Shown piece after piece: positions 32,241-40,595 of a DNA stretch of 64,000 nucleotides. Under the pieces are notes generated by a model. That model saw nothing but the letters and a program-made list of their open reading frames with translations. It did no database searches and was not told the DNA's origin. Within the stretch, counting starts at the first letter, position 1; each line of letters begins with the position of its first letter. Position numbers and translations under genes: made by a program. Source of the stretch: AC-37 sp036389295. GTDB taxonomy: Bacteria; Actinomycetota; Thermoleophilia; Solirubrobacterales; Thermoleophilaceae. The stretch is from positions 62,001 through 126,000 of the forward strand of contig DASVQB010000041.1 of NCBI GenBank assembly GCA_036389295.1. Reading direction: 5' to 3'.

Positions 32241-33666
32241 TCGAGCCTTCCATCTGCAACTCGATCAGGCGGTTCATCTCGACGGCGTACTCCATCGGGA
32301 GCTCCTTCGTGATCGGCTCGATGAAGCCGTTCACGATCATCTTCGAGGCCTCCTCCTCCGGGATGCCGTGCGACTGGAGGTAGAAGAGCTGCTCCTCGCC
32401 GATCCGCGACACGGTGGCCTCGTGGCCGACGTCCACGTCGTCCTCGCCGATCCGGATCGTCGGGTAGGTGTCCGAGCGCGAGTCCTCGTCGAGGAGCAGC
32501 GCGTCGCACACCACCTTCGAGCGCGCCTCGGTAGCCCCCTTGGCGACCTCGAGCAGGCCGCGGTAGCTCGACCGCCCGCCGTCCTTCGAGATCGACTTGG
32601 CGAAGATGTTCGAGGTGGTCCGCGGCGCGCCGTGGACGATCTTGCCGCCCGCGTCCTGGTGCTGCCCGTTGCCGGCGAACGCGATCGAGAGGATCTCGCC
32701 GTGCGCCTCGGGCCCGAGCAGGTAGACGCTCGGGTACTTCATCGTGAGCTTCGAGCCGAGGTTGCAGTCGACCCACTCGACGGTGGCGCCCTCGTACGCG
32801 ACGGCGCGCTTGGTGACCAGGTTGAAGACGTTCTGCGACCAGTTCTGGACGGTCGTGTAGCGGATCCGGGCGCCCGGCTTGGCGATCAGCTCGACAACCG
32901 CCGAGTGCAGCGAGTCCGACGAGTACGTGGGCGCCGTGCAGCCCTCGACGTAGTGCACGTACGAGCCCTCGTCGGCGAGGATCAGCGTGCGCTCGAACTG
33001 GCCCATGTTCTCGGTGTTGATCCGGAAGTAGGCCTGGAGCGGCATCTCGACGTGCACGCCCGGCGGCACATAGACGAACGAGCCGCCCGACCAGACCGCC
33101 GAGTTGAGCGCGGCCAGCTTGTTGTCGTTCGCCGGGATGACCGTGGCGAAGTACTCGCGCACGAGGTCCTCGTGCTCGCGCAGGCCGGAGTCCATGTCGA
33201 GGAACTGGACGCCCTGCTTCTCGAGGTCCTCGCGGACCTGGTGGTAGACGACCTCGGACTCGTACTGCGCGCCCACGCCCGAGAGGAACTTGCGCTCGGC
33301 CTCGGGGATCCCGAGCCGGTCGAAGGTGCGCTTCACGTCCTCGGGGACGTCGTCCCAGGAGCGCGACGCCCTCTCCGAGGCGCGGACGAAGTAGTGGATG
33401 TTCTCGAAGTCCACCTCGGCGAGCATCGGGCTGCCCCAGGTGGGCATCGGGCGGGCGAGGAAGTGGTCGAGCGCCTTCAGGCGGAAGTCGCGCATCCACT
33501 GCGGCTCGGACTTGAACTCGGAGATCTTCTCGACGATCTCGCGGTTCAGCCCCTTCGGCGCCTTGTAGAGGTAGTTCTCGGCGTCGTGGAAGCCGAAGCG
33601 CTCGGCGTAGTCGGCGTTGATGCCCGCGAGGTCGGGCTGCTGCGGCGTGGTCTGGGGGGTGCTCAT
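32233..33666 (-). CDS. sufB: Fe-S cluster assembly protein SufB
   Basis: The product has 477 residues, the normal SufB length. WSGGSFVYVPPGVHVEMPLQAYFRIN, GCTAPTYSSDSLHSAVVEL, RYTTVQNWSQNVFNLVTKRA and KVVCDALLLDEDSRSDTYPTI are near-invariant SufB segments. The Cys in KVVCDALLLDE corresponds to the cysteine implicated in cluster building. EATVSRIGEEQLFYLQSHGIPEEEASKMIVNGF closes the protein. It follows the Rieske gene by a single base and overlaps sufD. Confidence 0.96.
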   Translation of the reverse strand: MSTPQTTPQQPDLAGINADYAERFGFHDAENYLYKAPKGLNREIVEKISEFKSEPQWMRDFRLKALDHFLARPMPTWGSPMLAEVDFENIHYFVRASERASRSWDDVPEDVKRTFDRLGIPEAERKFLSGVGAQYESEVVYHQVREDLEKQGVQFLDMDSGLREHEDLVREYFATVIPANDNKLAALNSAVWSGGSFVYVPPGVHVEMPLQAYFRINTENMGQFERTLILADEGSYVHYVEGCTAPTYSSDSLHSAVVELIAKPGARIRYTTVQNWSQNVFNLVTKRAVAYEGATVEWVDCNLGSKLTMKYPSVYLLGPEAHGEILSIAFAGNGQHQDAGGKIVHGAPRTTSNIFAKSISKDGGRSSYRGLLEVAKGATEARSKVVCDALLLDEDSRSDTYPTIRIGEDDVDVGHEATVSRIGEEQLFYLQSHGIPEEEASKMIVNGFIEPITKELPMEYAVEMNRLIELQMEGSIG

Positions 33667-33667
33667 G

Positions 33668-33985
33668 TCAGTCGACCTCCACTCGGATCATGCCGTCTGC
33701 GACGGACACCGGGAACGTGCCGACGGGCCGGTAGGCGGGCAGGGTCAGCGGGCGGCCCGTGCGCAGGTCGAAGCGCGAGCCGTGGCGCGGGCACTCGACG
33801 GTGCACCCGTCCTGGTCGAGCTCGCCCTCGACCAGCGGGCCGTCGTCGTGGGAGCAGCGATCCTCGATCGCGAGCACCTCGCCGCCGCAGTTGAAGACGC
33901 CGATCTCGAGGTCCTCGTGCTCCACGAGGCGCATGCCGCCGGGGGGCAGCTCGTCGATCGGGCAGATGTCGATGGCGTCTGGCAT
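33668..33985 (-). CDS. Rieske-type [2Fe-2S] ferredoxin
   Basis: The product has 105 residues. The cluster ligands are C44-x-H46 (RCSHDDG) and C65-x-x-H68 (ECPRHGSRFD), the two-Cys two-His Rieske arrangement of soluble dioxygenase-type ferredoxins. A gene of this type accompanies suf genes in many actinobacteria, probably as an electron donor for assembly. It is the first gene of the Rieske-sufB-sufD block, with an 86-base leader-like gap upstream containing competing hairpins. No oxygenase partner is nearby. Confidence 0.9.
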   Translation of the reverse strand: MPDAIDICPIDELPPGGMRLVEHEDLEIGVFNCGGEVLAIEDRCSHDDGPLVEGELDQDGCTVECPRHGSRFDLRTGRPLTLPAYRPVGTFPVSVADGMIRVEVD

Positions 33986-34022
33986 TTCGCGCTCGTGGGA
34001 GCCGGCTCGGGCCCGGATGTGG

Positions 34023-34040
34023 GGGACCCGTCCCTGGGAC
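34023..34040 (-). promoter_or_regulatory. Two mutually exclusive hairpins upstream of the Rieske gene
   Basis: GGGAC (34023-34027), GTCCC (34030-34034) and GGGAC (34036-34040) allow the central arm to pair with either neighbour. The pair lies between the FAD-oxidoreductase stop and the Rieske start. It could be a terminator of the first unit or a leader element of the second; the loops are very short. Confidence 0.35.
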
Positions 34041-34071
34041 CAAGTCCGACCCCCGAGATCGGATTTGAAGT

Positions 34072-35430
34072 CTAGCGGCTGCGCTCCCGCGAGAACCGCG
34101 CCGCCACCTCGGCCGCGCAGTCCTCTCCGGCCTTGAAGCAGGCCTCGATCGAGGCCCCGCGGAGGTAATCGCCGGCGAGGTGCAGGCGCGGCAGCTCGCC
34201 GAGCATACGACGGACGTCGGCGAGGAAGCGGCCGTGGTAGGGCAGGTAGGCGCAGTAGGCGCGGTCCCAGCGGCGCCACGCGACCTCGCGCCGGCGGTCC
34301 GCGCGGGCGTCGGGGAAGTGCCGGACGAGCCGCTCCTCGGCCGCGTCGAGCAGCTCCTCGGGGCCGCGCTCGAGCAGCGGGCGGGCGTCGCGGCCGCTGA
34401 ACGTGTAGCGGACGAGGTCGAGGTCGCCGACCCCGTACGCGCCCGCGTTGCTGACCGGGCCGTCGTCGAAGACGAGCGCGCGGACGTCCTCCCTCATCAC
34501 GGGCCGCTCGTAGCGGGCGAGCACGACCGCGGCGGGGTGGTAGGTCACCCTCTCGAGCAGGTCCGCCAGCCCGGCGTGGTGGGGGCGGACGAGGCCCGCC
34601 GAGATCGGCGCGGGGGTCGCCAGCACGACGGCGTCGTAGGGCTCCCGCCGCGCGTCGGCGCCGGCGGCCCGGAGCTCCAGCCCGGTCACCGAGCCGCCGT
34701 CCACAACGAGCCCCTCCGCCGCCGTGCCGGTCACGGCGCCCGCGCGCTCGCCGAAGCGCTCGAACAGGTCGCGCATGCCGTGCGAGAGCTGCTCGTAGGA
34801 CTGGAGCATCATCCCGAGGTTCGACGGGAAGTTGCCGAGGTAGGCCTCGTCCGGCTCGGCGCCGTTCATGCGGACGACGACCGGCCGCAGCAGCCTGCGC
34901 ACGAGGCGCGGGCCGAAGTGGTCGCTGAGCGGGGCGTGGTCGTGGCGCTCGCCCAGCTCGGCCGACAGCGGCGAGCCGAGGAAGCGGTTGCCCTCCTCGC
35001 GGCGGACGGCCATCGCGAGTCGCACCAGGCGGGCGAGGTCGCGCGGCGACCCGAGCTGAGCGGTCGACAGGGCGGTCTTCCACCTGCGGCTGCTGTCCAC
35101 GGTGATCAGGCGGTCGCCCTCGGCTCGCGAGCTGTTCACGCCGAACGGCTCGAAGTCGCCGCAGCCGTGCTCGGCGGCGAACGCCCGGAAGCGCCGGTAG
35201 CGGCTGCCGATGTTCTTGCCGCCGAACGTGACCCAGCGCTCCTCGAGCCGGCCCTCGGCGGAGCGACCGCCGAGCACGTCCTCGCGCTCGACCAGGTCGA
35301 CCTCGAAGCCCGCCGCCCGCAGCCGGTGCGCCGCGGCGACGCCCGAGACGCCGCCGCCGACGACCGCCACGCGTCCGCCCTCCCCCGGCCGCTCGGCGGA
35401 GCGGCCCGTCGAGCCCGCCGCGGTGGTCAC
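34072..35430 (-). CDS. FAD-dependent amine-oxidase/desaturase-type oxidoreductase
   Basis: The product has 452 residues and a GTG start. A short disordered leader (about 1-18) precedes the Rossmann motif VAVVGGGVSGVAAAHRLRAAG with the acidic residue in VDLVEREDVLGGR, the dinucleotide-binding signature of the NAD(P)-binding amine oxidase/phytoene desaturase/protoporphyrinogen oxidase group. The C-terminal LHLAGDYLRGASIEACFKAGEDCA is the second FAD-binding stretch. The substrate is unknown. The GTG overlaps the stop of the AfsA-like gene (GTGA), so its product likely acts on or with that product. Confidence 0.82.
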   Translation of the reverse strand: MTTAAGSTGRSAERPGEGGRVAVVGGGVSGVAAAHRLRAAGFEVDLVEREDVLGGRSAEGRLEERWVTFGGKNIGSRYRRFRAFAAEHGCGDFEPFGVNSSRAEGDRLITVDSSRRWKTALSTAQLGSPRDLARLVRLAMAVRREEGNRFLGSPLSAELGERHDHAPLSDHFGPRLVRRLLRPVVVRMNGAEPDEAYLGNFPSNLGMMLQSYEQLSHGMRDLFERFGERAGAVTGTAAEGLVVDGGSVTGLELRAAGADARREPYDAVVLATPAPISAGLVRPHHAGLADLLERVTYHPAAVVLARYERPVMREDVRALVFDDGPVSNAGAYGVGDLDLVRYTFSGRDARPLLERGPEELLDAAEERLVRHFPDARADRRREVAWRRWDRAYCAYLPYHGRFLADVRRMLGELPRLHLAGDYLRGASIEACFKAGEDCAAEVAARFSRERSR

Positions 35431-36350
35431 GGCCGCACCTCCATCGTCGCCTCCATCACCGGCTGCCCGGCCTGCTCGACGCGGAGGTCGAAGCCGCCGT
35501 CCGGGCGGCGCTCGGCGCCGCACTCGACCGCGAAGCCGAGCTCGGCGACCCGCACGAACTCCGCCGTGAAGGCGGTGACCAGGCCGCCGCCGGTCAGCTG
35601 GAGCGCGGTCTGGCGGCAGGCCTCGAGCAGCAGCATGCCGGGGACGTGGTCGAGCGGGTGGTCGAAGAAGCTCGGGTGCGAGGGGTCCACCACGACGCCG
35701 GCCGTCGCCCGCTCGTCCGAGCGGTCGCGCAGCGGCGTGACCACGACGTCGCGGAGGTCGCCGCGCACGACGGCCCCGGGCTCGGCCCTCGCCTCGAGCG
35801 CCTCCGCGGGCCCGCCCCGGCCGTCGACGTCGCCCGTCCCGGCGCGGCGGAGCACCTCGTAGCTGCGGGGCGTGAGGCACAGGCAGCTCCCCGACCCCTC
35901 CGCGACCGCGCGCCCGCCCAGCAGCACCGTGCCCGTCAGCTCGTAGCGCGAGAGCTCGCCGCCGAGGTAGCGGAGCTCCGACGGCTCGACGTGGACGGTC
36001 ACGTCGAGCGGCGCGGCGGCGTCCGCGAGCGGCTCGCCCTCCACCCTCAGGCCGAAGCCGCCGAGCACGAACTGCCGGTCCGCCGGCACGTCGAGGTAGC
36101 GGTGGCCGACGACGAACGTGGCCTGGCGGACGACCTCGCCGAGCGCGAGCGCGTCGTAGCGGCCGGTCGGGTCCGGGCCGTAGAGGCGGTGCGCCCGGGG
36201 GAGCTGCGCGGCGAGCGCGAACGAGGCAGCGTCGAGCGGTGCCGAGTCGGTGATCAGCACCTCCTGGACGGCCCGCTTGTGCACCTCCCCGCGCGGGACG
36301 GGGCGGTCGAAGCTCAGGTCCGCGGCGGGCTGGACCATGCCGGCGCTCAC
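35427..36350 (-). CDS. AfsA/ScbA-type hotdog protein (gamma-butyrolactone synthase family)
   Basis: The product has 307 residues and a GTG start. It has two hotdog repeats, the architecture of A-factor biosynthesis proteins. The first opens VPRGEVHKRAVQEVLITDSA (AfsA members read VHRAAVAEVLLTD) and contains DALALGEVVRQATFVVGHRYLDVP. The second contains FDHPLDHVPGMLLLEACRQTA, the DHPxDHVPGMxLLEAxRQ motif of the family. AfsA condenses a beta-ketoacyl-ACP with dihydroxyacetone phosphate on the way to gamma-butyrolactone signals. The reductase and receptor usually found nearby are absent. It is flanked by an exporter (upstream, GTGA overlap) and an FAD enzyme (downstream, GTGA overlap). Confidence 0.85.
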   Translation of the reverse strand: MSAGMVQPAADLSFDRPVPRGEVHKRAVQEVLITDSAPLDAASFALAAQLPRAHRLYGPDPTGRYDALALGEVVRQATFVVGHRYLDVPADRQFVLGGFGLRVEGEPLADAAAPLDVTVHVEPSELRYLGGELSRYELTGTVLLGGRAVAEGSGSCLCLTPRSYEVLRRAGTGDVDGRGGPAEALEARAEPGAVVRGDLRDVVVTPLRDRSDERATAGVVVDPSHPSFFDHPLDHVPGMLLLEACRQTALQLTGGGLVTAFTAEFVRVAELGFAVECGAERRPDGGFDLRVEQAGQPVMEATMEVRP

Positions 36351-37771
36351 GATCCCTCGCCTCCCAGCGCGGCCGTCGCCGGCCCGGCCACCGCGAGGTC
36401 CTCCCGCGTCGCGCCCGCCGGTCCGCGCCCGAGGCCGAGCGAGATCAGCGCGGCGCCGATCGCGCTGAGGCTCGCGAACCGCCAGCCGTGGTCGAAGGCG
36501 GCCGGCGCGCCGGCCGGCGAGGGCGTCCCGACGATCGCCACGAGGATCGCGACCCCGAGCACCGCCCCGATCTGGCGCGACATCGAGCTGATCGCGCTGC
36601 CGAGCCCGAAGCTCTCGGACGGGACCTCCGCCACGGCGGCGCTGCCGAGGGCCGCGACCGTGATCCCGACGCCGGTGCCGGTGAGCACGGCGCCCGGCAG
36701 CCACTCGCTCGCGAACGCCGGCTGGGTGCCGACCTCGTAGACGAACCAGGCGTTCCCGCACGCGAACAGGATCGTGCCCGGCACCGCCAGGACGCGCTGG
36801 CCGGCGCGGTCGGCGATCCGCCCCGCCGGAGCGGCCGCGATCGCGGCGCACAGCGGCGCGGGGCTCAGCGCGAGGCCGGCGTCCAGCACGGAGTAGCCCC
36901 ACACCTGGGTCAGGAACAGGACGTGGCAGAGGATCATCGCGTAGAACGCCGCCGAGAAGACCAGCGTGCCCGCGTTCGCGACCGCGAGCGACCGGATCCG
37001 GAACAGCGCGACCTCGAGCACCGGCGACGGGTGGGCGAGCGAGCGCAGCACCGTGAGCGGCGTCAGGACCGCGGCGCCCGCGAACGACGAGACGATCCGC
37101 CAGTCGCCCCAGCCCCAGGTCGGCCCCTGGACGATGGCGAGCGCGAGCAGTCCGATCGCGCCCGTGACCAGCACGACGCCGGCGAGGTCCGGCAACGGCT
37201 CGCCCTCCTCCCGCCGCGACTCGGAGAGGAGCCGCATGCCGTACACGGCCGCGAGGACGCCGACCGGCAGGTTGACCGCGAAAATCGCGCGCCAGCTCGA
37301 CCACTCGATCAGCAGGCCCCCGAGCGACGGGCCGGCGGCGGCCGCGACCGCGGCCGCGGCGCCCCACAGGCTCATGGCGGTCGCCCTCATCCCGATCGGG
37401 AACTCCGCCAGGAGGAAGGCGATCGAGGTCGGGATCAGCGCCGCGCCGCCGACCGCCTGGAGCACCCGTGCGGCGACGAGCTGCTCGGGGGACTGCGCGG
37501 CCGCGCACGCGGCCGAGGCGAGCGTGAAGAGCAGCAGGCCGCCGACGAACACCCGTCGCCGCCCGATCGCGTCCGCCAGCCGCCCGCCGGGGACGAGCAG
37601 CGCGGCGAACACGATGTTGTACGCGCTCAGCACCCACGAGAGCCCGGACAGCGACGCGCCGGGGAACGACCGCCGGATGTCGGGGAAGGCGATGTTGACG
37701 ATCGTCGCGTCGAGGAAGGCGAGGAACGCGCCGGTGCAGCTGACGAGAAGGACGGTCCAGCGGCGGCTCAT
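36347..37771 (-). CDS. MFS exporter of the EmrB/QacA (DHA2, 14-TM) type
   Basis: The product has 474 residues. FLAFLDATIVNIAFPDI in TM1 is the DHA2 signature (LDxTIVNVALP). GRLADAIGRRRV is the loop 2-3 motif and RVLQAVGGAALIPTS is the drug-exporter motif C region. About 13-14 hydrophobic segments are visible. DHA2 pumps expel drugs and self-made small molecules. It is the first gene of a three-gene operon with the AfsA-like and FAD genes and so probably exports their product. A GGAGGGGCG ribosome site precedes the ATG. Confidence 0.87.
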   Translation of the reverse strand: MSRRWTVLLVSCTGAFLAFLDATIVNIAFPDIRRSFPGASLSGLSWVLSAYNIVFAALLVPGGRLADAIGRRRVFVGGLLLFTLASAACAAAQSPEQLVAARVLQAVGGAALIPTSIAFLLAEFPIGMRATAMSLWGAAAAVAAAAGPSLGGLLIEWSSWRAIFAVNLPVGVLAAVYGMRLLSESRREEGEPLPDLAGVVLVTGAIGLLALAIVQGPTWGWGDWRIVSSFAGAAVLTPLTVLRSLAHPSPVLEVALFRIRSLAVANAGTLVFSAAFYAMILCHVLFLTQVWGYSVLDAGLALSPAPLCAAIAAAPAGRIADRAGQRVLAVPGTILFACGNAWFVYEVGTQPAFASEWLPGAVLTGTGVGITVAALGSAAVAEVPSESFGLGSAISSMSRQIGAVLGVAILVAIVGTPSPAGAPAAFDHGWRFASLSAIGAALISLGLGRGPAGATREDLAVAGPATAALGGEGS

Positions 37772-37827
37772 CGCCCCTCCACCCGCCGCCGCTGCGCGCC
37801 CCCGACAAGCACTGTCGCGCCGAACCG

Positions 37828-37833
37828 TAATGT
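37828..37833 (+). promoter_or_regulatory. -10 element TAATGT of the BtrH-like gene
   Basis: Ends 7 bases before the GTG at 37841. It decides that start over the in-frame ATG ten codons (28 bases) further on. Confidence 0.5.
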
Positions 37834-37840
37834 ACGTCGC

Positions 37841-38857
37841 GTGGGAGCGCGCGACTTCCCGCACCGGATGGGCGGCCACTGCGCGTCGGCGTGCCTGCGC
37901 GACCTGCTCGAGCACCACCGGCTCTCGTACGCCGACGCCCCGCCGCGCGAGGGCATGGCCTTCGGCCTCGCGTCGGGCCTCGGCTTCGGCTTCGGCGAGC
38001 TCCCGGGGCTGGTCCCGCCGCTCCTGGTCACGGGCCGCCCGGTCGACCTCGAGCACTGGTTCTGCCGGAACCTCGGGCTCGAGTACGAGCTCCGCCAGAC
38101 CGACGACCGCGACGAGGCGCGGGAGCTCTTGCGCGCCGAGGTCCAGGGCGGCCGCCCGACGATGATCTGGACCGACATGAAGCAGCTCGGCTACCTGAAC
38201 GTGCGGATGCACAACACGCACCACACGGTCGTGGTCGTCGACTGGGACGAGGACGGCGACGCGGCGTGGGTCGTCGACAACGACCGCGAGGAGCCCCAGC
38301 GCGTCCCGCTCGCGGCCCTCGCCGAGGCGCGCGACGCGGACGTCCCTCCGTACGGGCCCAACCGAAACGGCACGTGGCTGATCGACTTCCCGGCCGCGCT
38401 GCCGGACCTCGAGCGGACGACGGCGACCGCGCTGCGCCGTGCGGTGGCGAACATGCGGGCGCCGGACGACCCGCGCCTGGGCCTCGCCGGCGTCCTCGCC
38501 TTCGGCCGCGCGTACCCGACGTGGGGCGAGCGCTCCGGCGACGACCTCGAGGCGATGATGAAGGGGCTGCGCGTGTTCGTGGTGAAGGCCGGCACGGGAG
38601 GAGCGCTCTTCCGCGGCCTCCACCGCGACTTCCTGCGCGACGCCGCCGGGATGCTCGGCGACGACGACCTCCGCGCGGCGGCGGACCTGTACGCCGAGCT
38701 CGCGGAGGCGTGGGAGCGGCTGGCGGCGCCGCTGGACGACGAGCCCGCCGCGGACGCCCACCGCGCGCGGATGCCGCTGGTCGAGCGGATCGTCCGGCTC
38801 GAGGAGGCGGGCGTCGCGGCGATCGAGGCGTGGACGGGCGCGCGGGTCAGCGCGTGA
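37841..38857 (+). CDS. BtrH N-terminal-domain protein with DUF4872-like C-terminus
   Basis: The product has 338 residues. The N-terminal half starts HRMGGHCASACLRDLLEHH, with the putative nucleophile C14 (or C18), followed by GMAFGLASGLGFGF. It continues to MHNTHHTVVVVDWDEDGDAAWVVDND, giving His and Asp for a papain/C39-like Cys-His-Asp triad. BtrH in butirosin biosynthesis is an acyltransferase that takes an acyl group from an acyl carrier protein. Residues about 200-335 form the helical DUF4872-type domain. It is divergent from the exporter/AfsA-like operon and may act on the same pathway (inference). Its 3' end overlaps the S55-like gene by 11 bases. Confidence 0.82.
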   Translation: MGARDFPHRMGGHCASACLRDLLEHHRLSYADAPPREGMAFGLASGLGFGFGELPGLVPPLLVTGRPVDLEHWFCRNLGLEYELRQTDDRDEARELLRAEVQGGRPTMIWTDMKQLGYLNVRMHNTHHTVVVVDWDEDGDAAWVVDNDREEPQRVPLAALAEARDADVPPYGPNRNGTWLIDFPAALPDLERTTATALRRAVANMRAPDDPRLGLAGVLAFGRAYPTWGERSGDDLEAMMKGLRVFVVKAGTGGALFRGLHRDFLRDAAGMLGDDDLRAAADLYAELAEAWERLAAPLDDEPAADAHRARMPLVERIVRLEEAGVAAIEAWTGARVSA

Positions 38858-40550
38858 CGACGACCCGCAGCTTGAGAGTGCCGCCGATCCGCAGGTCCGG
38901 GTCGCGGAACGCGCGCAGGAGCTTCCCCTTGCTGCCGGACCGCGTGAACCGGGCCCGCACCCCGTCGTAGCGGCGGATCTTCGCGAACCGGCTCTCGAGC
39001 TCGTCGAACGAGCGTGGCGGGCTCGCCTCCCCCTCGTCCCCGAAGAAGCCCTCCTCCTGGAGGATGAGGATGTCCTCCACCGCGCCGCCGAGCAGGTCGC
39101 CGTCGTCGGGCTCGGTGCCCTCGAGCCGCAGCGTGTAGGTGCCGGGCCGCAGGCCCGCCGGCACGCTCAGCCGGAAGTCGAAGCGGCGCGGCGAGCCGCG
39201 CACGACCCGGGTCCTCAGCGAGACCGGCACCCGCGACCCCGCCCGCACGCGGCGCGGCAGCGAGGCGCCGACCACGTAGGCCTGCGCGCCCGCGCGCCGC
39301 ACCGTCAGGTCGGCCTCGACCCGGTCGACGGCCAGCGGGGCGAACTCGGCCTCGTCGATCAGCGCGACGGCGCGGGCGAGGTCGTCCGCGACCGGCCCGC
39401 CTATCCCGCCGCCGTGCTGCACCACGTAGCGGTTGCAGAAGCGCAGCGGCGTGGAGCGGGCCGCGAGCGCGATCCTCGCGCACATCGAGCCGGACGAGCG
39501 GGCGGGGATCGAGCTGAGCGCGCGGGCGCTGGCGTCGGCGACGGCCAGCGGGGCGACGAAGCTGAGCGCCGAGAAGCCCGCCGGCACGTCGAGCGCGGAC
39601 TCGTCCGCCGCGAGGACGCTCGTGCGCACGACGCGGTCGGAGCCGAGGTCGCGGGCGCTGACCTCGACGTCCGTGCGCGGCGGCAGCGGGCCCACGCGCC
39701 CGACCACCGCCGAGAACGCGTCGTTGGTCGCGGTCCCGACGTCCGCGCCCGCGGAGCCGAGCTTGTAGCTGCCGATCTCCGGGTTCGGGTTCGCGATCAC
39801 CGTGTGGACGTAGGCGTCCTGGAGGAACAGCGAGCGGCGGCCGGCCGCGTCCAGCGGGTGGCCGAACAGCCAGACGGTGTCGCCGTCGGTGTACGTCACG
39901 GTCCCGACCGCGCCGATCCAGAGGTCGCCGCTCGAGAGCCCGACCGCCACCGACGACCCGGGTCGCAGCGGCTGGGCGGCCGCGTGAAGCGTCGGGGCGC
40001 GCGGCGACGCGATCACGAAGCGCCCGCCGCGGCGGGCGGTGCTCGCCAGGGCGCGCTCGAGCGGGCGCGAGAGCCCGGCGACCGTGAGCGGGCCGGCGAG
40101 GCTCCGCGCGCGGCGGCCCGCCACCTGGCGCGGGCGCGGGCCGGTCGCGGGGACCGCGGGCTCGCGGAGCATCTCCTCGATCGGGGTCGCGAGCGCGACC
40201 TTGTTGCCGTAGTCGCCGGTGATCTCCGAGATCGCGCCGGCGTTCCGCTGGGTGCCCTGGTCGTCGGGGCAGTAGACCGGCGAGCCGCTGAAGCCCGCCG
40301 CGACGCCGGTCTCGTCGACCGCCGGCCCCGACACCCGCACCAGGATCCGCGGGCCGATCGACGGGTCCTGGACCACGTCCAGCACCTCGACGTCGAACGA
40401 CGCGATCTCGGTCCCCCTGACGACCGTGTACGCCTTGCACCTCATGCCCGACCGCACCTGCGAGGTGGGCATGATCGGGTCGGCCGCGTGCGCCGCGGGC
40501 GCGAGCGCGAGCAGGGTCGCGGCTGTCGAGAGGGCGGCGCGGGCGCGCAT
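38847..40550 (-). CDS. Secreted SpoIVB/S55-peptidase-like protein
   Basis: The product has 567 residues with a signal peptide (about 1-22). The GFSGSPVYC motif near residue 87, FGHPLDAAGRRSLFLQDAYVH near 235 and DAFSAVVGRVG are the landmarks of the SpoIVB peptidase S55 domain; the Ser in GFSGSP is the likely nucleophile. The C-terminal 150 residues form beta-rich domains. SpoIVB works in Bacillus sporulation, but no other sporulation gene is present here. Single-domain relatives occur in non-sporulating actinobacteria with unknown roles. The ATG at 40550 is used because TAACGT (40558-40563) ends 7 bases before it; the GTG at 40559 lies partly in that hexamer. Confidence 0.78.
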   Translation of the reverse strand: MRARAALSTAATLLALAPAAHAADPIMPTSQVRSGMRCKAYTVVRGTEIASFDVEVLDVVQDPSIGPRILVRVSGPAVDETGVAAGFSGSPVYCPDDQGTQRNAGAISEITGDYGNKVALATPIEEMLREPAVPATGPRPRQVAGRRARSLAGPLTVAGLSRPLERALASTARRGGRFVIASPRAPTLHAAAQPLRPGSSVAVGLSSGDLWIGAVGTVTYTDGDTVWLFGHPLDAAGRRSLFLQDAYVHTVIANPNPEIGSYKLGSAGADVGTATNDAFSAVVGRVGPLPPRTDVEVSARDLGSDRVVRTSVLAADESALDVPAGFSALSFVAPLAVADASARALSSIPARSSGSMCARIALAARSTPLRFCNRYVVQHGGGIGGPVADDLARAVALIDEAEFAPLAVDRVEADLTVRRAGAQAYVVGASLPRRVRAGSRVPVSLRTRVVRGSPRRFDFRLSVPAGLRPGTYTLRLEGTEPDDGDLLGGAVEDILILQEEGFFGDEGEASPPRSFDELESRFAKIRRYDGVRARFTRSGSKGKLLRAFRDPDLRIGGTLKLRVVVTR

Positions 40551-40557
40551 CGGCGTC

Positions 40558-40563
40558 ACGTTA
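40558..40563 (-). promoter_or_regulatory. -10 element TAACGT of the S55-like gene
   Basis: Ends 7 bases before the ATG at 40550, indicating a leaderless mRNA. Confidence 0.5.
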
Positions 40564-40595
40564 GCGGTGGGCGGAGCGCGCGCGTCGCGGGCGGG

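Noticed and set aside
34072..38857. Complete Streptomyces-type gamma-butyrolactone locus
   Set aside because: Only an AfsA-like synthase is present. There is no ketoreductase, phosphatase or TetR-type receptor, so the signal assignment stays tentative.
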